Assembly (NCBI RefSeq): GCF_036884255.1
Contig: NZ_CP145605.1
Location: forward strand, 2,232,001 to 2,296,000
Source: Paenibacillus tundrae
Lineage (GTDB): Bacteria > Bacillota > Bacilli > Paenibacillales > Paenibacillaceae
Reading direction: 5' to 3'
Length of the DNA stretch: 64,000 nt
Below, piece by piece: positions 51,021 through 60,600 of the stretch; positions within the stretch are counted from its first letter, which is position 1, and every line of letters begins with the position of its first letter. A model generated the notes under the pieces. The model was not told the DNA's origin. It did not search any database and saw only the letters and a list, made by a program, of their open reading frames with translations. The position numbers and the translations under genes are program-made.

Positions 51021-54000
51021 AGCTTAGGTCAATTGAAATAACTTCTTTTCGGGCATACAATAATTGCCAATTATTTGATTTTGAAACACAGAACGGTGAG
51101 CTCGCTAATCTTATAGTTTTATACGCTCCAAATGGATTTGGGAAAACTTCATTTTTTGATGCAGTTGAATGGGCAATAACTGGTGAAATCAGTCGAATTT
51201 CTAATAATTCTATTCTCAAAGCGGATGCGAAAAGTCATAAAGGTTTTATTTTGAAAAATGGAGATTCATCTGATGATTTTGGTAAAGTTATTTTCAGAGA
51301 TAAGCAAGGGGGAATTTTTGAACGACATACCAAGATAAAACGAGGTAGAATGTTCAATGATTATCACGAAGGTCAGTATGATAAACTACCTTTAATCTAT
51401 AGAGATATCGCAAAAAGCGAATATCCCAGTACGCATTTATTGCCACATGATAAAATAGATTCCTTCTTGAGAATGACTAATCCAAAAGGGCGATATGATT
51501 CTCTAAAACCTTTTTGGGATAATAGTAATGATAGTGAATTACATAAAGAAATTATAAACATTAAAACAGAAGGCGAGAAAAAATATACTGAGTTAAACTC
51601 AAAAAAAGATAAGCTTTTGTGTGAACTCTCTAATCTATCTAGTGTGGATTCTCAAATTTCAGTAGTAGTAGAAAGGATTAAAATTTTTAATGATCTAGGT
51701 ATTCAGTATAAAATTGATTTTGATGAACAGAAAGTTGATTTTAATACAGTGAAAAAATTAGTAGAAGAGTGTGTCGAATTTAAGAGAGCATTGAGTGCTG
51801 AAAAAGATAATCTAATTAATAGAAACACAAAGTTAATATTCTTGATTGAAAATTATGAGCAAATTCTTAGAATTAAAAGAAATATACAATTGCTTTTAGT
51901 GGACTTAGAAAATAATAAATCTTTAAGTAATCGTTTTTTGCATAGAGACGAAGTTCAAAAAAAGCTTAGTATTATTGAATCTAATTTATCTGGCAAATTG
52001 CTCGAAAAGAAAGGTTACGACGACACCATTAAATGTTTGCCCAAATACTTAGAAGCAATTAATAAGATCAGTAGAGTAGAAGAAGAACTTAGACAAATGA
52101 AATCTAATACAACAATTACAATGAAATTGTTAGCCGAGAAACAAAAAGATCAAAGTATATTAACTAGAGATATATCCCTTAAGAGAGAAGAATTAGAGAA
52201 TGTGACCAAATCACTTCTTCAATTAGAAAGCAATTCATTTAAATTAAAAGATATGGAGATTAGAAGGGGACGTTACGAAACAAGAATAAAAGTATTATCA
52301 CAAATTATCACCAAAAGAGAAGAAAAACGTGCATCTCTTCAAAGTGAAGTAACAAAATATCAGAACTTACTTAACATATTAGATTATGATTTTGTTAATA
52401 ATGTAGAGTTGGCATCGTTTGATATTAAATTATTTATTCAAACTACAGAAGAATTTCATAGTTTAGAGTCATTAAAGTTAAAGCAACACTCATTAGTTGA
52501 TCTTTATCAGAAAGAATTAGAAACTAGTACTCAAGTTGAAAACTTGATTGCTTTAGGTATGAACATCATTGAATTATCCAATGATCCGTCTTGTCCGCTA
52601 TGTAATGCAAGATATAATAATATTGAAGATATGCTAAACAATATTAATCTTCATGAAAAAGCTTCGAATAATTTAAACTCTTTAAAGCAGCAAATGGATG
52701 AGATTCAGTTGAATATTAAAGAAAAAGAATTGATTTTTTATCATTTGAAGCAAAATTTAAAAGATAAGATATCTGAGAAAATAAATATAAATTTAAAACA
52801 AGTTTCTAACGAAAGTACAAAAATTATGTGGAATTATGAATTGCAGAAAAGATTAAATGAGAAACTCTTTTTAATCCAGTCAGAAGTCAAACTTCTAAGA
52901 GACTTTTTTAGCAGCTTAGAAAGACAGATGGGCAATGTATTAATTACAACTGATAATCTTGTATTAATATCTAAAGAATTACAATTTCGCCAAGAATCAA
53001 TATCAAAAGAAATCTTAAACCTTGAATTGAATCTGAGCGAAGCAACTTCTCAAGTTAATGATGTTTTACTTGCATTAAATGTTATTGAAAATAATATAAA
53101 TATCGAGAATGCATCATTAGAAGAACTGAAATCAAATAAAATAGTGCAAAATGTCAAGGGTTTCCTTTACTCTGCTCGAATAGTAGATGATATTGAAAGG
53201 AATTTAACAACGAAAAGAGATGAACTTGTAATAACGATATCCAACGATTTAAAGAGTTTAGAAGAGTATAAACAATTAATGAACGATATAGGTACTGAAC
53301 TAACTGGAAAGGAACAAAAAGAGTTATTAGATGAACAAAAAAATTTAAGAGAACAAATTTCTGGGCTGGAAGAACAAGTTATCAGGTACGACCAACTGCT
53401 AGTGGAAATATTCGAATCAAAGGAGGTTGATCTAAAAATAATAGAAAAGGAATCTTTCCAAGCGAATTTCTCTGCTAAATTAAATATCTCTGCTCTAGAA
53501 GTTTTATCTTATATAACAGAAAATATTCGGTATGTTGAAAGACGACTTGAGTTATACAAACAGGAGAGTGATCTAAAAGAAATAGAAGAACAAATTAATA
53601 GAGTAACAAAAGCGAACAATGAAATCGACTTGCTTTTGAAAATTAGTAAAGAACACATTGAGGAAAGAATTTCACAGGCGTTTAACTTTGAAATTATCAA
53701 TGAAATTTATGAAAAAATTGATCCACATCCTGACTTAACATCTATATATTTTGAACCGATTTTTGATAAAAATTCAGAACCAGAATTAAACATATTGACA
53801 GGAAGAGACTCTGCGGAAGTTTCTCCAACACTATATCTTAGTTCGGCTCAATTAAATATTCTTTCGCTAAGTATTTTTTTTGCAAGAGCTTTGCGTTCAG
53901 GGACTAAAAGGTTAGAGACTATCTTTATGGATGATCCTATCCAACATCTCGATAGTATAAATATACTGTCATTTATTGATTTGCTAAGGACAATTACATC

Positions 54001-54136
54001 AGATATGGGAAGACAAGTAGTAATATCAACCCACGACGAAAACTTTTATCATTTAATAAAACGGAAAATTGATCCGGAATATTACAATTCAAAATTCATT
54101 GAGTTAAGTTCATATGGCACTGTAAAACTTGATTAA
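51017..54136 (+). CDS. lmuB: SMC/Rad50-like ATPase of the defense operon (LmuB-like)
   Basis: A 1039-residue ABC ATPase of the SMC/Rad50/RecN class. Walker A is YAPNGFGKTSFFDAVEW (about residues 36-52). Two long coiled coils (about 170-525 and 530-880) flank a zinc-hook-like centre DPSCPLCNARY (C526, C529), almost exactly midway, as in Rad50. The C-terminal head has the ABC signature YLSSAQLNILSLSIFFA (about 938), Walker B IFMDDPIQHLD and the H-loop VISTHDENF. In Lamassu LmuB senses DNA ends or invading DNA and releases the effectors; here those would be the two upstream enzymes. ATG overlaps the upstream stop; a terminator follows. Confidence 0.9.
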   Translation: MKLRSIEITSFRAYNNCQLFDFETQNGELANLIVLYAPNGFGKTSFFDAVEWAITGEISRISNNSILKADAKSHKGFILKNGDSSDDFGKVIFRDKQGGIFERHTKIKRGRMFNDYHEGQYDKLPLIYRDIAKSEYPSTHLLPHDKIDSFLRMTNPKGRYDSLKPFWDNSNDSELHKEIINIKTEGEKKYTELNSKKDKLLCELSNLSSVDSQISVVVERIKIFNDLGIQYKIDFDEQKVDFNTVKKLVEECVEFKRALSAEKDNLINRNTKLIFLIENYEQILRIKRNIQLLLVDLENNKSLSNRFLHRDEVQKKLSIIESNLSGKLLEKKGYDDTIKCLPKYLEAINKISRVEEELRQMKSNTTITMKLLAEKQKDQSILTRDISLKREELENVTKSLLQLESNSFKLKDMEIRRGRYETRIKVLSQIITKREEKRASLQSEVTKYQNLLNILDYDFVNNVELASFDIKLFIQTTEEFHSLESLKLKQHSLVDLYQKELETSTQVENLIALGMNIIELSNDPSCPLCNARYNNIEDMLNNINLHEKASNNLNSLKQQMDEIQLNIKEKELIFYHLKQNLKDKISEKININLKQVSNESTKIMWNYELQKRLNEKLFLIQSEVKLLRDFFSSLERQMGNVLITTDNLVLISKELQFRQESISKEILNLELNLSEATSQVNDVLLALNVIENNINIENASLEELKSNKIVQNVKGFLYSARIVDDIERNLTTKRDELVITISNDLKSLEEYKQLMNDIGTELTGKEQKELLDEQKNLREQISGLEEQVIRYDQLLVEIFESKEVDLKIIEKESFQANFSAKLNISALEVLSYITENIRYVERRLELYKQESDLKEIEEQINRVTKANNEIDLLLKISKEHIEERISQAFNFEIINEIYEKIDPHPDLTSIYFEPIFDKNSEPELNILTGRDSAEVSPTLYLSSAQLNILSLSIFFARALRSGTKRLETIFMDDPIQHLDSINILSFIDLLRTITSDMGRQVVISTHDENFYHLIKRKIDPEYYNSKFIELSSYGTVKLD

Positions 54137-54386
54137 TTTGCAAGAAATTGTTTTGTGTAAACTTTAAATACATTTGAGACAGACGGGATAAGGCAGAAGA
54201 TAGTTGCTTCATCCTGTTTGTGCTTTTTTGAAAGTTTTTAAAAACGACTTCGTATGGGAATAAGTACTATAAACTGAAAAGGAGAAGGTATGAAAAAAAA
54301 TAATGAAACAAAAATAAGAAGAGCTTCGTGATATTTCAGGTATGAAAGAGCTATCAACTAAAGTAACAAAATAAAGAGTTTAAAAC
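54137..54386. other. Terminator and eroded sequence after the defense operon
   Basis: An 11-pair stem (54179-54189 with 54211-54221, some G-U pairs) with six T residues ends the operon. After it the sequence to 54386 contains a ribosome-site-like AAGGAGAAGG but only short broken frames. Confidence 0.6.
54179..54229 (+). terminator. Terminator of the defense operon
   Basis: ACAGACGGGAT (54179-54189) pairs with ATCCTGTTTGT (54211-54221) with three G-U pairs, followed by six T residues. Confidence 0.75.
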
Positions 54387-54593
54387 ATGCAGAAGTATAA
54401 GATCACTCAAGGGATTGTCGTTGGAGATCGGTTGTCCGATATCCGAGCAGCCAAGGAAAATGGGTTGAGGTCTATTGGTTGCAATTTCGATTTTGCTCAA
54501 CCAGATGAGTTAGCACAGGCCGATCGTGTGATTAATAGCTTAATAGAATTAAGAACCGAGATCTCGCATAGATTAGAATCAATGAGTTACTAG
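54387..54593 (+). pseudogene. C-terminal fragment of a HAD-superfamily phosphatase
   Basis: A 68-residue open frame (YKITQGIVVGDRLSDIRAAK, then GCNFDFAQPDELAQADRVI) carries the last HAD motif (G-D-x-x-x-D) and the terminal strand of a HAD phosphatase, but the front two thirds with the catalytic Asp are missing. No ribosome site lies before the ATG at 54387. It is best read as a remnant. Its base composition is closer to the host than to the AT-rich defense island next to it, so insertion of the island may have cut the gene, with the rest lost. Alternative: an independent short gene, less likely. Confidence 0.65.
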
Positions 54594-55249
54594 CGTAATG
54601 GGATTGTGGAGATGTCAGTTCGAAATTGTCAAGGAGCTTAGCTGATTAAAGCTCTTATCTAGTGAATGTTTGTAAAATTTACCCTTTTCGGCTCTTGAGT
54701 CCTAGGCTTCGAGATGCATTTATGAGCAAAACTTTCAATCCAGCAAAGGATAGGTTTATAATGGTTAGTGGCTGCTGAGTAAGTCGGCAGCCTTTTTCCA
54801 TGGATTACATGTTTCTTAATCGTAATATATGAGGAATCTCTCATTTGACAATGCAAGGTAATATTCTCCATTCGATGAAAAGCACTGTATTAAGCTATGA
54901 ATATAGAGTATGATTTTACAGCTATAGAAGCTTGGAAGATAAAGTTACATCGTTTTAAACTGTTGTAACTGTTCTTGTAAATTCTACCGAATTGATCGAG
55001 CGTATACTGTGATATAAACGCATGGTGCGATCAGATGAATCTGACTATGTTATCCACGTCGTGGATTAATAATATTGATGTTATAGATGCAACGCAGAAG
55101 ATATGTTATACGTCTTCTTTAATGTGGAAATGAAAGATGAAAGGTGCAATACGTATGTTAAAGACAACGAGAACCAGTACCACTGCGAGCTTCAAATTGC
55201 CCCAGACAGCGAAGATGTCAACTTGCATGAGTAAGGAGGGGCACAGCAT
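54594..55249. other. Intergenic region downstream of the HAD fragment
   Basis: About 650 bases with no supported gene. A terminator-like hairpin (GGCTGCTGA / TCGGCAGCC, 54770-54792, one wobble pair) with T5 lies at 54770-54797. Short frames elsewhere lack ribosome sites, including one beginning at 55137 that reads into the acyltransferase start. Confidence 0.5.
54770..54797 (+). terminator. Terminator-like hairpin in the 54.6-55.2 kb gap
   Basis: GGCTGCTGA (54770-54778) with TCGGCAGCC (54784-54792), T5 tail. Confidence 0.7.
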
Positions 55250-57319
55250 ATGTCACAATCTTTGAGTAGCAAACGCCACATGAACGGATTGGATGGTTTA
55301 CGAGCCATCGCGGTGCTTGGCGTAATTGCGTATCATCTAAATTTGGATTTTATCCCTGGTGGATTGCTCGGTGTGGGCATATTCTTCGTACTATCGGGTT
55401 ACTTAATCACAGACATTCTCCTGACACAATGGAAGGAACATGGCCGAATATTACTCGGTGACTTTTGGGTAAGACGGGTGAGAAGACTGTTACCCGGCAT
55501 GTTAACGATGACAGCAGTTGTTATGATCTGGTTGCTCTGCACCGATCCTTCCCGCTTGGCCGCTCTTCGTGGTGACATTGTCGCAGGGGTATTATACATA
55601 AGCAATTGGTGGTATATCTTTCATCATGTATCCTATTTCGAAAGCTTTGGTCCACCGTCCCCATTTGGTCATTTTTGGTCGCTAGCTGTAGAAGAGCAGT
55701 TCTACATCGTGTGGCCTTTATTGATGGTCGCGGCAATTGTTTTATTCAAACGTAAGGGATGGCTAGTTGTCTTTATTGTGATCATGGCTGAATTATCAGC
55801 AGGTGCAATGGCAATTATGTACAACCCAGATCTGGATCCAAGCAGGGTCTATTACGGAACAGATACCCGTGCATTTGCGTTACTAGCGGGTGCTGCGCTA
55901 GCTGTAGTCTGGCCTAGCCGGAAGTTGTCTTCGTCACTCGCAAATGGTAATCGATTGGGCATGGATGCAGCAGGTATAGCTGCTCTATTACTGTTAATCT
56001 ATATGATGCTGAACTCCAGTGAATACGATTCTTCGTTATATCAGGGGGGCATGGTAATCCAAGCTATTGCAACGACGATATTAGTTGCTGTACTTGCGCA
56101 TCCTTCGTCGTTCCTGGCACGGATCATTGGTGCTAAACCACTACGTTGGATAGGTGAACGTTCATATGGGTTGTATCTGTGGCATTATCCGGTGATCGTG
56201 CTGACGAGCCCAACTGTAGATACGGGTGGTGCACACCCGGTACGAATCATTCTACAGGTGCTGGCAACGGTTGTTCTGGCATCACTATCACTTAAATATA
56301 TTGAGAACCCCATCCGTTATAATGGATTCCGTAACACGTTATCGAGGATGTGGGGGCGAGGTCATCGGCATGGAGTTTCCCACATGTGGTGGAAACGTTC
56401 AGCTCTCGTTCTCTCCATGCTCCTGATGGTTGTAACGGTGTCACAGATGGTGATTGCCTCTGAATCGAATTCAGATTCCCATTCGGAGTCCATGTCAACC
56501 ACGCTTAACAGCGATCATTCGGTCACGGAAGAGAAGGGACAAGATGTTGTACCTGCAACGGTCGCTCCATCTGACCCAGGTAATAAGCAAGATGAGAAGA
56601 CCGATAAGCCGGTTGCCGGGTCAGATGATCATTCAGGTAAGAATGACCCACCTGCCAATCCGCCAGATTCCTCCTCTAAGCCCGAGGAGCAAGCAACGGA
56701 TGGAGGTAAAGAAACACCTACGGAACAGCAAGATAACAGTGGAGAATCGGGAGAGGGTGCGGAAAATTCTACCGATCAGGCTACCCAGTCACCTGAGGAA
56801 TCTGATCACACATCGGATGAGCCTAAAGGCGATACCAATTCAGCAGCTTCAGACGAGAAAATCCGCTATACAATCATCGGTGATTCAGTCATTCTCGATG
56901 CCAAGCCTTATCTGGAACAGACAATGGCAGGCGTGCATGTCGATGGGCATGTTGGTCGTCAGATGTGGCAGGCTGCGGATGTATTAAGTGAATTGAAAAA
57001 GAACAATCAGATGGGCAGTAAGGTTATATTGGAACTAGGCACCAACGGGTCATTTAATTCCAAAAATCTAAAATCGGTTCTCGAATTCTTGAAGGACGAG
57101 GAACATGTGTATCTGGTTACGGTACGAGTGCCTAGACCTTGGGAACGGACAGTTAACAAAGCATTGAACGAGGCGGCTACGGAGTATAGCAATGTCTCAC
57201 TTATTGATTGGAATGCTGCGAGCGAAGGCCAGGATGCTTATTTTGAAAAAGATGGCGTACATCTCACGGCTGAAGGCTCAGAAGCTTTTGCTGCGCTCGT
57301 GAAAAATAGTATCAAATAA
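55250..57319 (+). CDS. OatA-like O-acetyltransferase (acyltransferase-3 plus SGNH domain)
   Basis: A 689-residue membrane enzyme that transfers acetyl groups to cell-wall or surface glycans. Residues 10-350 are an acyltransferase-3 domain with the conserved H-x7-D-type stretch (GLDGLRAIAVLGVIAYHLNL) and FWSLAVEEQFYIVWP. A further membrane segment lies near residue 385. A long acidic Ser/Thr/Glu linker (about 400-530) leads to a C-terminal SGNH domain (about 535-689) with IIGDSV, LELGTNG and DGVHLTAEG (Ser, Gly, Asn, His). This is the OatA layout; substrate (peptidoglycan, teichoic acid or exopolysaccharide) is not read. AAGGAGG upstream; terminator at 57422. Confidence 0.92.
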   Translation: MSQSLSSKRHMNGLDGLRAIAVLGVIAYHLNLDFIPGGLLGVGIFFVLSGYLITDILLTQWKEHGRILLGDFWVRRVRRLLPGMLTMTAVVMIWLLCTDPSRLAALRGDIVAGVLYISNWWYIFHHVSYFESFGPPSPFGHFWSLAVEEQFYIVWPLLMVAAIVLFKRKGWLVVFIVIMAELSAGAMAIMYNPDLDPSRVYYGTDTRAFALLAGAALAVVWPSRKLSSSLANGNRLGMDAAGIAALLLLIYMMLNSSEYDSSLYQGGMVIQAIATTILVAVLAHPSSFLARIIGAKPLRWIGERSYGLYLWHYPVIVLTSPTVDTGGAHPVRIILQVLATVVLASLSLKYIENPIRYNGFRNTLSRMWGRGHRHGVSHMWWKRSALVLSMLLMVVTVSQMVIASESNSDSHSESMSTTLNSDHSVTEEKGQDVVPATVAPSDPGNKQDEKTDKPVAGSDDHSGKNDPPANPPDSSSKPEEQATDGGKETPTEQQDNSGESGEGAENSTDQATQSPEESDHTSDEPKGDTNSAASDEKIRYTIIGDSVILDAKPYLEQTMAGVHVDGHVGRQMWQAADVLSELKKNNQMGSKVILELGTNGSFNSKNLKSVLEFLKDEEHVYLVTVRVPRPWERTVNKALNEAATEYSNVSLIDWNAASEGQDAYFEKDGVHLTAEGSEAFAALVKNSIK

Positions 57320-57421
57320 ATGGCTGGAATGAGCCGATTCTGCTTCTACTTCATTAAGCACTTATTCAATTTATTTTGTATTAATCACCATTTTCCAACG
57401 TTTCAACGAAAATGTTCATGA

Positions 57422-57452
57422 AACAGCCCTCCTAGTGAGGGCTGTTTTTTTT
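57422..57452 (+). terminator. Terminator of the acyltransferase gene
   Basis: Perfect 10-bp stem AACAGCCCTC / GAGGGCTGTT with loop CTAGT, eight T residues. Confidence 0.95.
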
Positions 57453-57660
57453 ACCAATCAGATGGGGTTATAAGTTACATTTCAGCTATTCTTAACGCTA
57501 AACATCGGATTACGCTACGCTTAGAGAAAAGGAAAAATGTACTTTGAAAATAATTTTACTTAATACTAGTAAAATTTTATTGATTTTTTACTAAAAATAA
57601 TGATAAATTAGTGATGTTCAATTGTAAACGTTCTCATAAAGTAACTAGGGAGGTTAGTTC
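57453..57660 (+). promoter_or_regulatory. Control region of the surface esterase gene with a perfect cre site
   Basis: An inverted repeat ATTTTACT-TAATACT-AGTAAAAT (57553-57575) may be an operator. A weak promoter (TTGATT at 57580 and an AT-rich -10 near 57603) follows. TGTAAACGTTCTCA (57623-57636) is a perfect match to the cre consensus TGWAANCGNTNWCA and lies between promoter and ribosome site (GGGAGG at 57648), a position for CcpA-mediated repression. The nearby LacI-family protein is an alternative binder. Confidence 0.65.
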
Positions 57661-60600
57661 ATGAAAGATTCTAGATCCAGATCCAAGAAAACGAAAAGAA
57701 AGACAATCCCCATCGCCGCATTGTCGGCAGCTCTGATGTTAACCTCATCGCCAAGTCTCATATATGCGGAAACAACAACGGCTGTGCAGGAGGAAACTGT
57801 GCAGGGAGAATCTATACAAGAAGAGTCTGTAAAAGAAGAGTCGATACAGGGTGGACAGGAAGCTGTGGTCGATGATCCATCTGTAACTGCACCAATAGAA
57901 CAAGAGTCTGCTATACCTGTCACTCAGCAGAACACCCAGCTGAGCACTCAGTTAATCTCCAGCACTCCGGAGGGATCACCTGAAGCACAGAAATCTAGAT
58001 TTTACACAGCAACGTATGTGTCCGATAGCTTGAATCAGAAGGAAATGAGTTATCGGGTATACCTTCCAGAAGGATATTACGATAGCACAAGAACGTATCC
58101 TGTTGTCTATTTGCTTCATGGAGAGAATAATACCAGTGAGCAGTTTGAGTCCAGTGGCATTGCAAACAAGCTAGATCAGTGGATGAAGGATGGAACACTT
58201 CAGAAAATGATTGTCATTATGCCAGACTCAAGCAAAGGGAGCTATTTCGTCAATCAGACGGAAGGTGATGATCAAGGAAACTGGGAGAATATGATTGTAA
58301 ATGATCTGGTTCCCGTAGTTGATGGTAAATTCAGAACAATTGATAAACCACAGTACAGAGCAATTACGGGTATTTCCATGGGTGGTTTTGGTGCTTTTGT
58401 CGTCGGGCTTGATCATCCAGAGGTATTTGGTTCGATTGGAAGCCATCGAGCTCCGCTGGGCATGACCATTGCTGGAAAGAATCCGATGGAGATGATAAAG
58501 AGCAAATCAGAGAATGAGTTGAAAGCGTATTCCATTTATCTGGATGGCGGTGCGGATGACCCTAATACATATGCAGATAACTCCACGAATGCTATTCACG
58601 CTCATCTGCGTTCCAAATCCATCTCACATGGCTACCAGATGCGTCCGGGAGATCATACCACCGATCCACTCGTGGATCTGAACCGTTCTTTGGGTGCTTT
58701 TAATGCTAAGTTTGCCAAAGGCATTCTAACAGGCAGCTTTACGGCTACGCCTCAAGCATTGGGTACCGATACGAATGAGGTTCGTGTAGCCTACACAACT
58801 CAATTGGATCGGACTGCGGCACAGCTGTTCCAGAATAACGGTACAGATCAGGATTTTGAGTTGTCTGTATCGCTGAAGGTAACTAATCCAGCGGGTGAGC
58901 TCTTGTACAGTGATACGAATAACGCAGGGGACATGATTACGGGTTCGGCTGAATCTACTTTTGAGGACAGTTTTAATATTCCAGTGGATCAGCTGGGCAG
59001 CAGTAAAAGTACAACTGTTTCTCTCGAAGCCTCGTTACTTGGCTCAACGATATCGCTGGGTTCCAAACCCTTAATCCGCGTTACGCCAACAGGTACGTTG
59101 CCTGAAGATATTCAGATTGATCTGCTTGGTGATTGGAAATTTAAGAAAGATTCATATCCAGGGCCATCGCTACATGGAGAAGCCGACAATGTGGACACGA
59201 CGGATTGGGCAACTGTGCAGCCGGGTCTGGACTGGTGGACAGACGGGTTCGGCGGTTATGAGGGGCTGAATAATTATTACGGAGCTGCTTGGTATCAGAA
59301 GACATTTTTTGTTCCTGAAGATTTCCCAGATCAGGATCTGACCTTAATGGCTGGCAAAATAGATGATGCTGACATCACCTATATTAATGGGACTAAAGTT
59401 GGCGAGACAGGTTTCGAGAACGGCGTGTATAAGTCCTCTTACTGGGCAGCATCACGTGAGTATAAAATCCCGAGTAATCTGCTGAAACGGGGTCAGGTCA
59501 ATACGATAGCCGTGTACATGCTTAACGATAACGGCGGCGGTGGCTGGTATTCGGGGCCTATAGGCATTTACACGAAGGCGGCGATGCAAAAAATTAAAGA
59601 CCTACCTTCTGAGGTGCCTAGTGAGAATGAAGTAACGTCAGTGAAGGAGTTTGCGGCTAAGCAGTACCAGGCCATAGATCAGAAAAATCTGACTGCTTAC
59701 GCAGATACATTGTCGGCTAAATATTTTGAGAAAGGCATTGATAAACTGAAGTTGCTGGAACAACGTCAACAGTGGACTAAAGATTATGCAACAATCAAAA
59801 CCAAGATCAACAATCCGTATGTGTTCACACTGGATAACCGTTACTTGTATACGGCTGAAGTTGTCGTAACAGGAACCAAAGCAGATGGAACGGAGACGGT
59901 ACTCCAGCAGGGAACGGTATCCCAATATTATCAGCAGGAGAACGGTAAACTTCGAGAAACAGGTGACCAAAAACTGTTCTTTGTGACGGAGTTTTATTCC
60001 GAAAGTGCGAAGCGGACGGTCAAATACAGAGTTTATCTGCCACAGAGTTATTTGACGAATCCAGACAAGCGTTATTCTAGTGTGTATTTACTTCACCAGT
60101 TTAACAGTGATAGTGAGTCCTACGAGATTGACAAAATCGATCAGATTTTGAACAAAGAGATCGCTGCAGGACGATCCAAAGATATGATTGTTGTTATGCC
60201 TGACTCTTCCGGAATGAGCTGGTGGGTAAATGGTGCAGAGCCTGATGGTGTGAAATGGCAGGACATGGTAGTTAAGGATCTGGTACCGCATGTAGATCAG
60301 GAATTCAGAACGATTGATGATGCACGTTACAGAGGAACCTCCGGTGTGTCTATGGGCGGATTCGGTTCCTTCGCGATTGGTTTCCAATACCCGGATCTAT
60401 TCTCTTCAGCAGCAAGTCATATGGGGGCAATTAACTTTACTCAAGCAGGCCAGAATCCAGTTGAGATTATTAAATCTTATCCTGTTGAAGCGTTGAAACG
60501 GTATTCCATTTACTTAGATTCAGGTAATGAGGATGTGTACAAATTTGATGTGCCGGTAACGACGCTTCACAAGTATTTGAAGGATAATCATGTAGAACAT

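Noticed and set aside
48132-54136. Rad50/SbcCD DNA-repair pair instead of a defense system
   Set aside because: The ATPase has a Rad50-like hook, but no Mre11/SbcD calcineurin-like nuclease accompanies it; the MBL-fold hydrolase, trypsin-like protease and middle protein fit Lamassu/ABC-3C instead.
55137-55264. Small frame starting at 55137 that reads into the acyltransferase gene start
   Set aside because: No ribosome site, out of frame with the gene, and no recognisable peptide layout.
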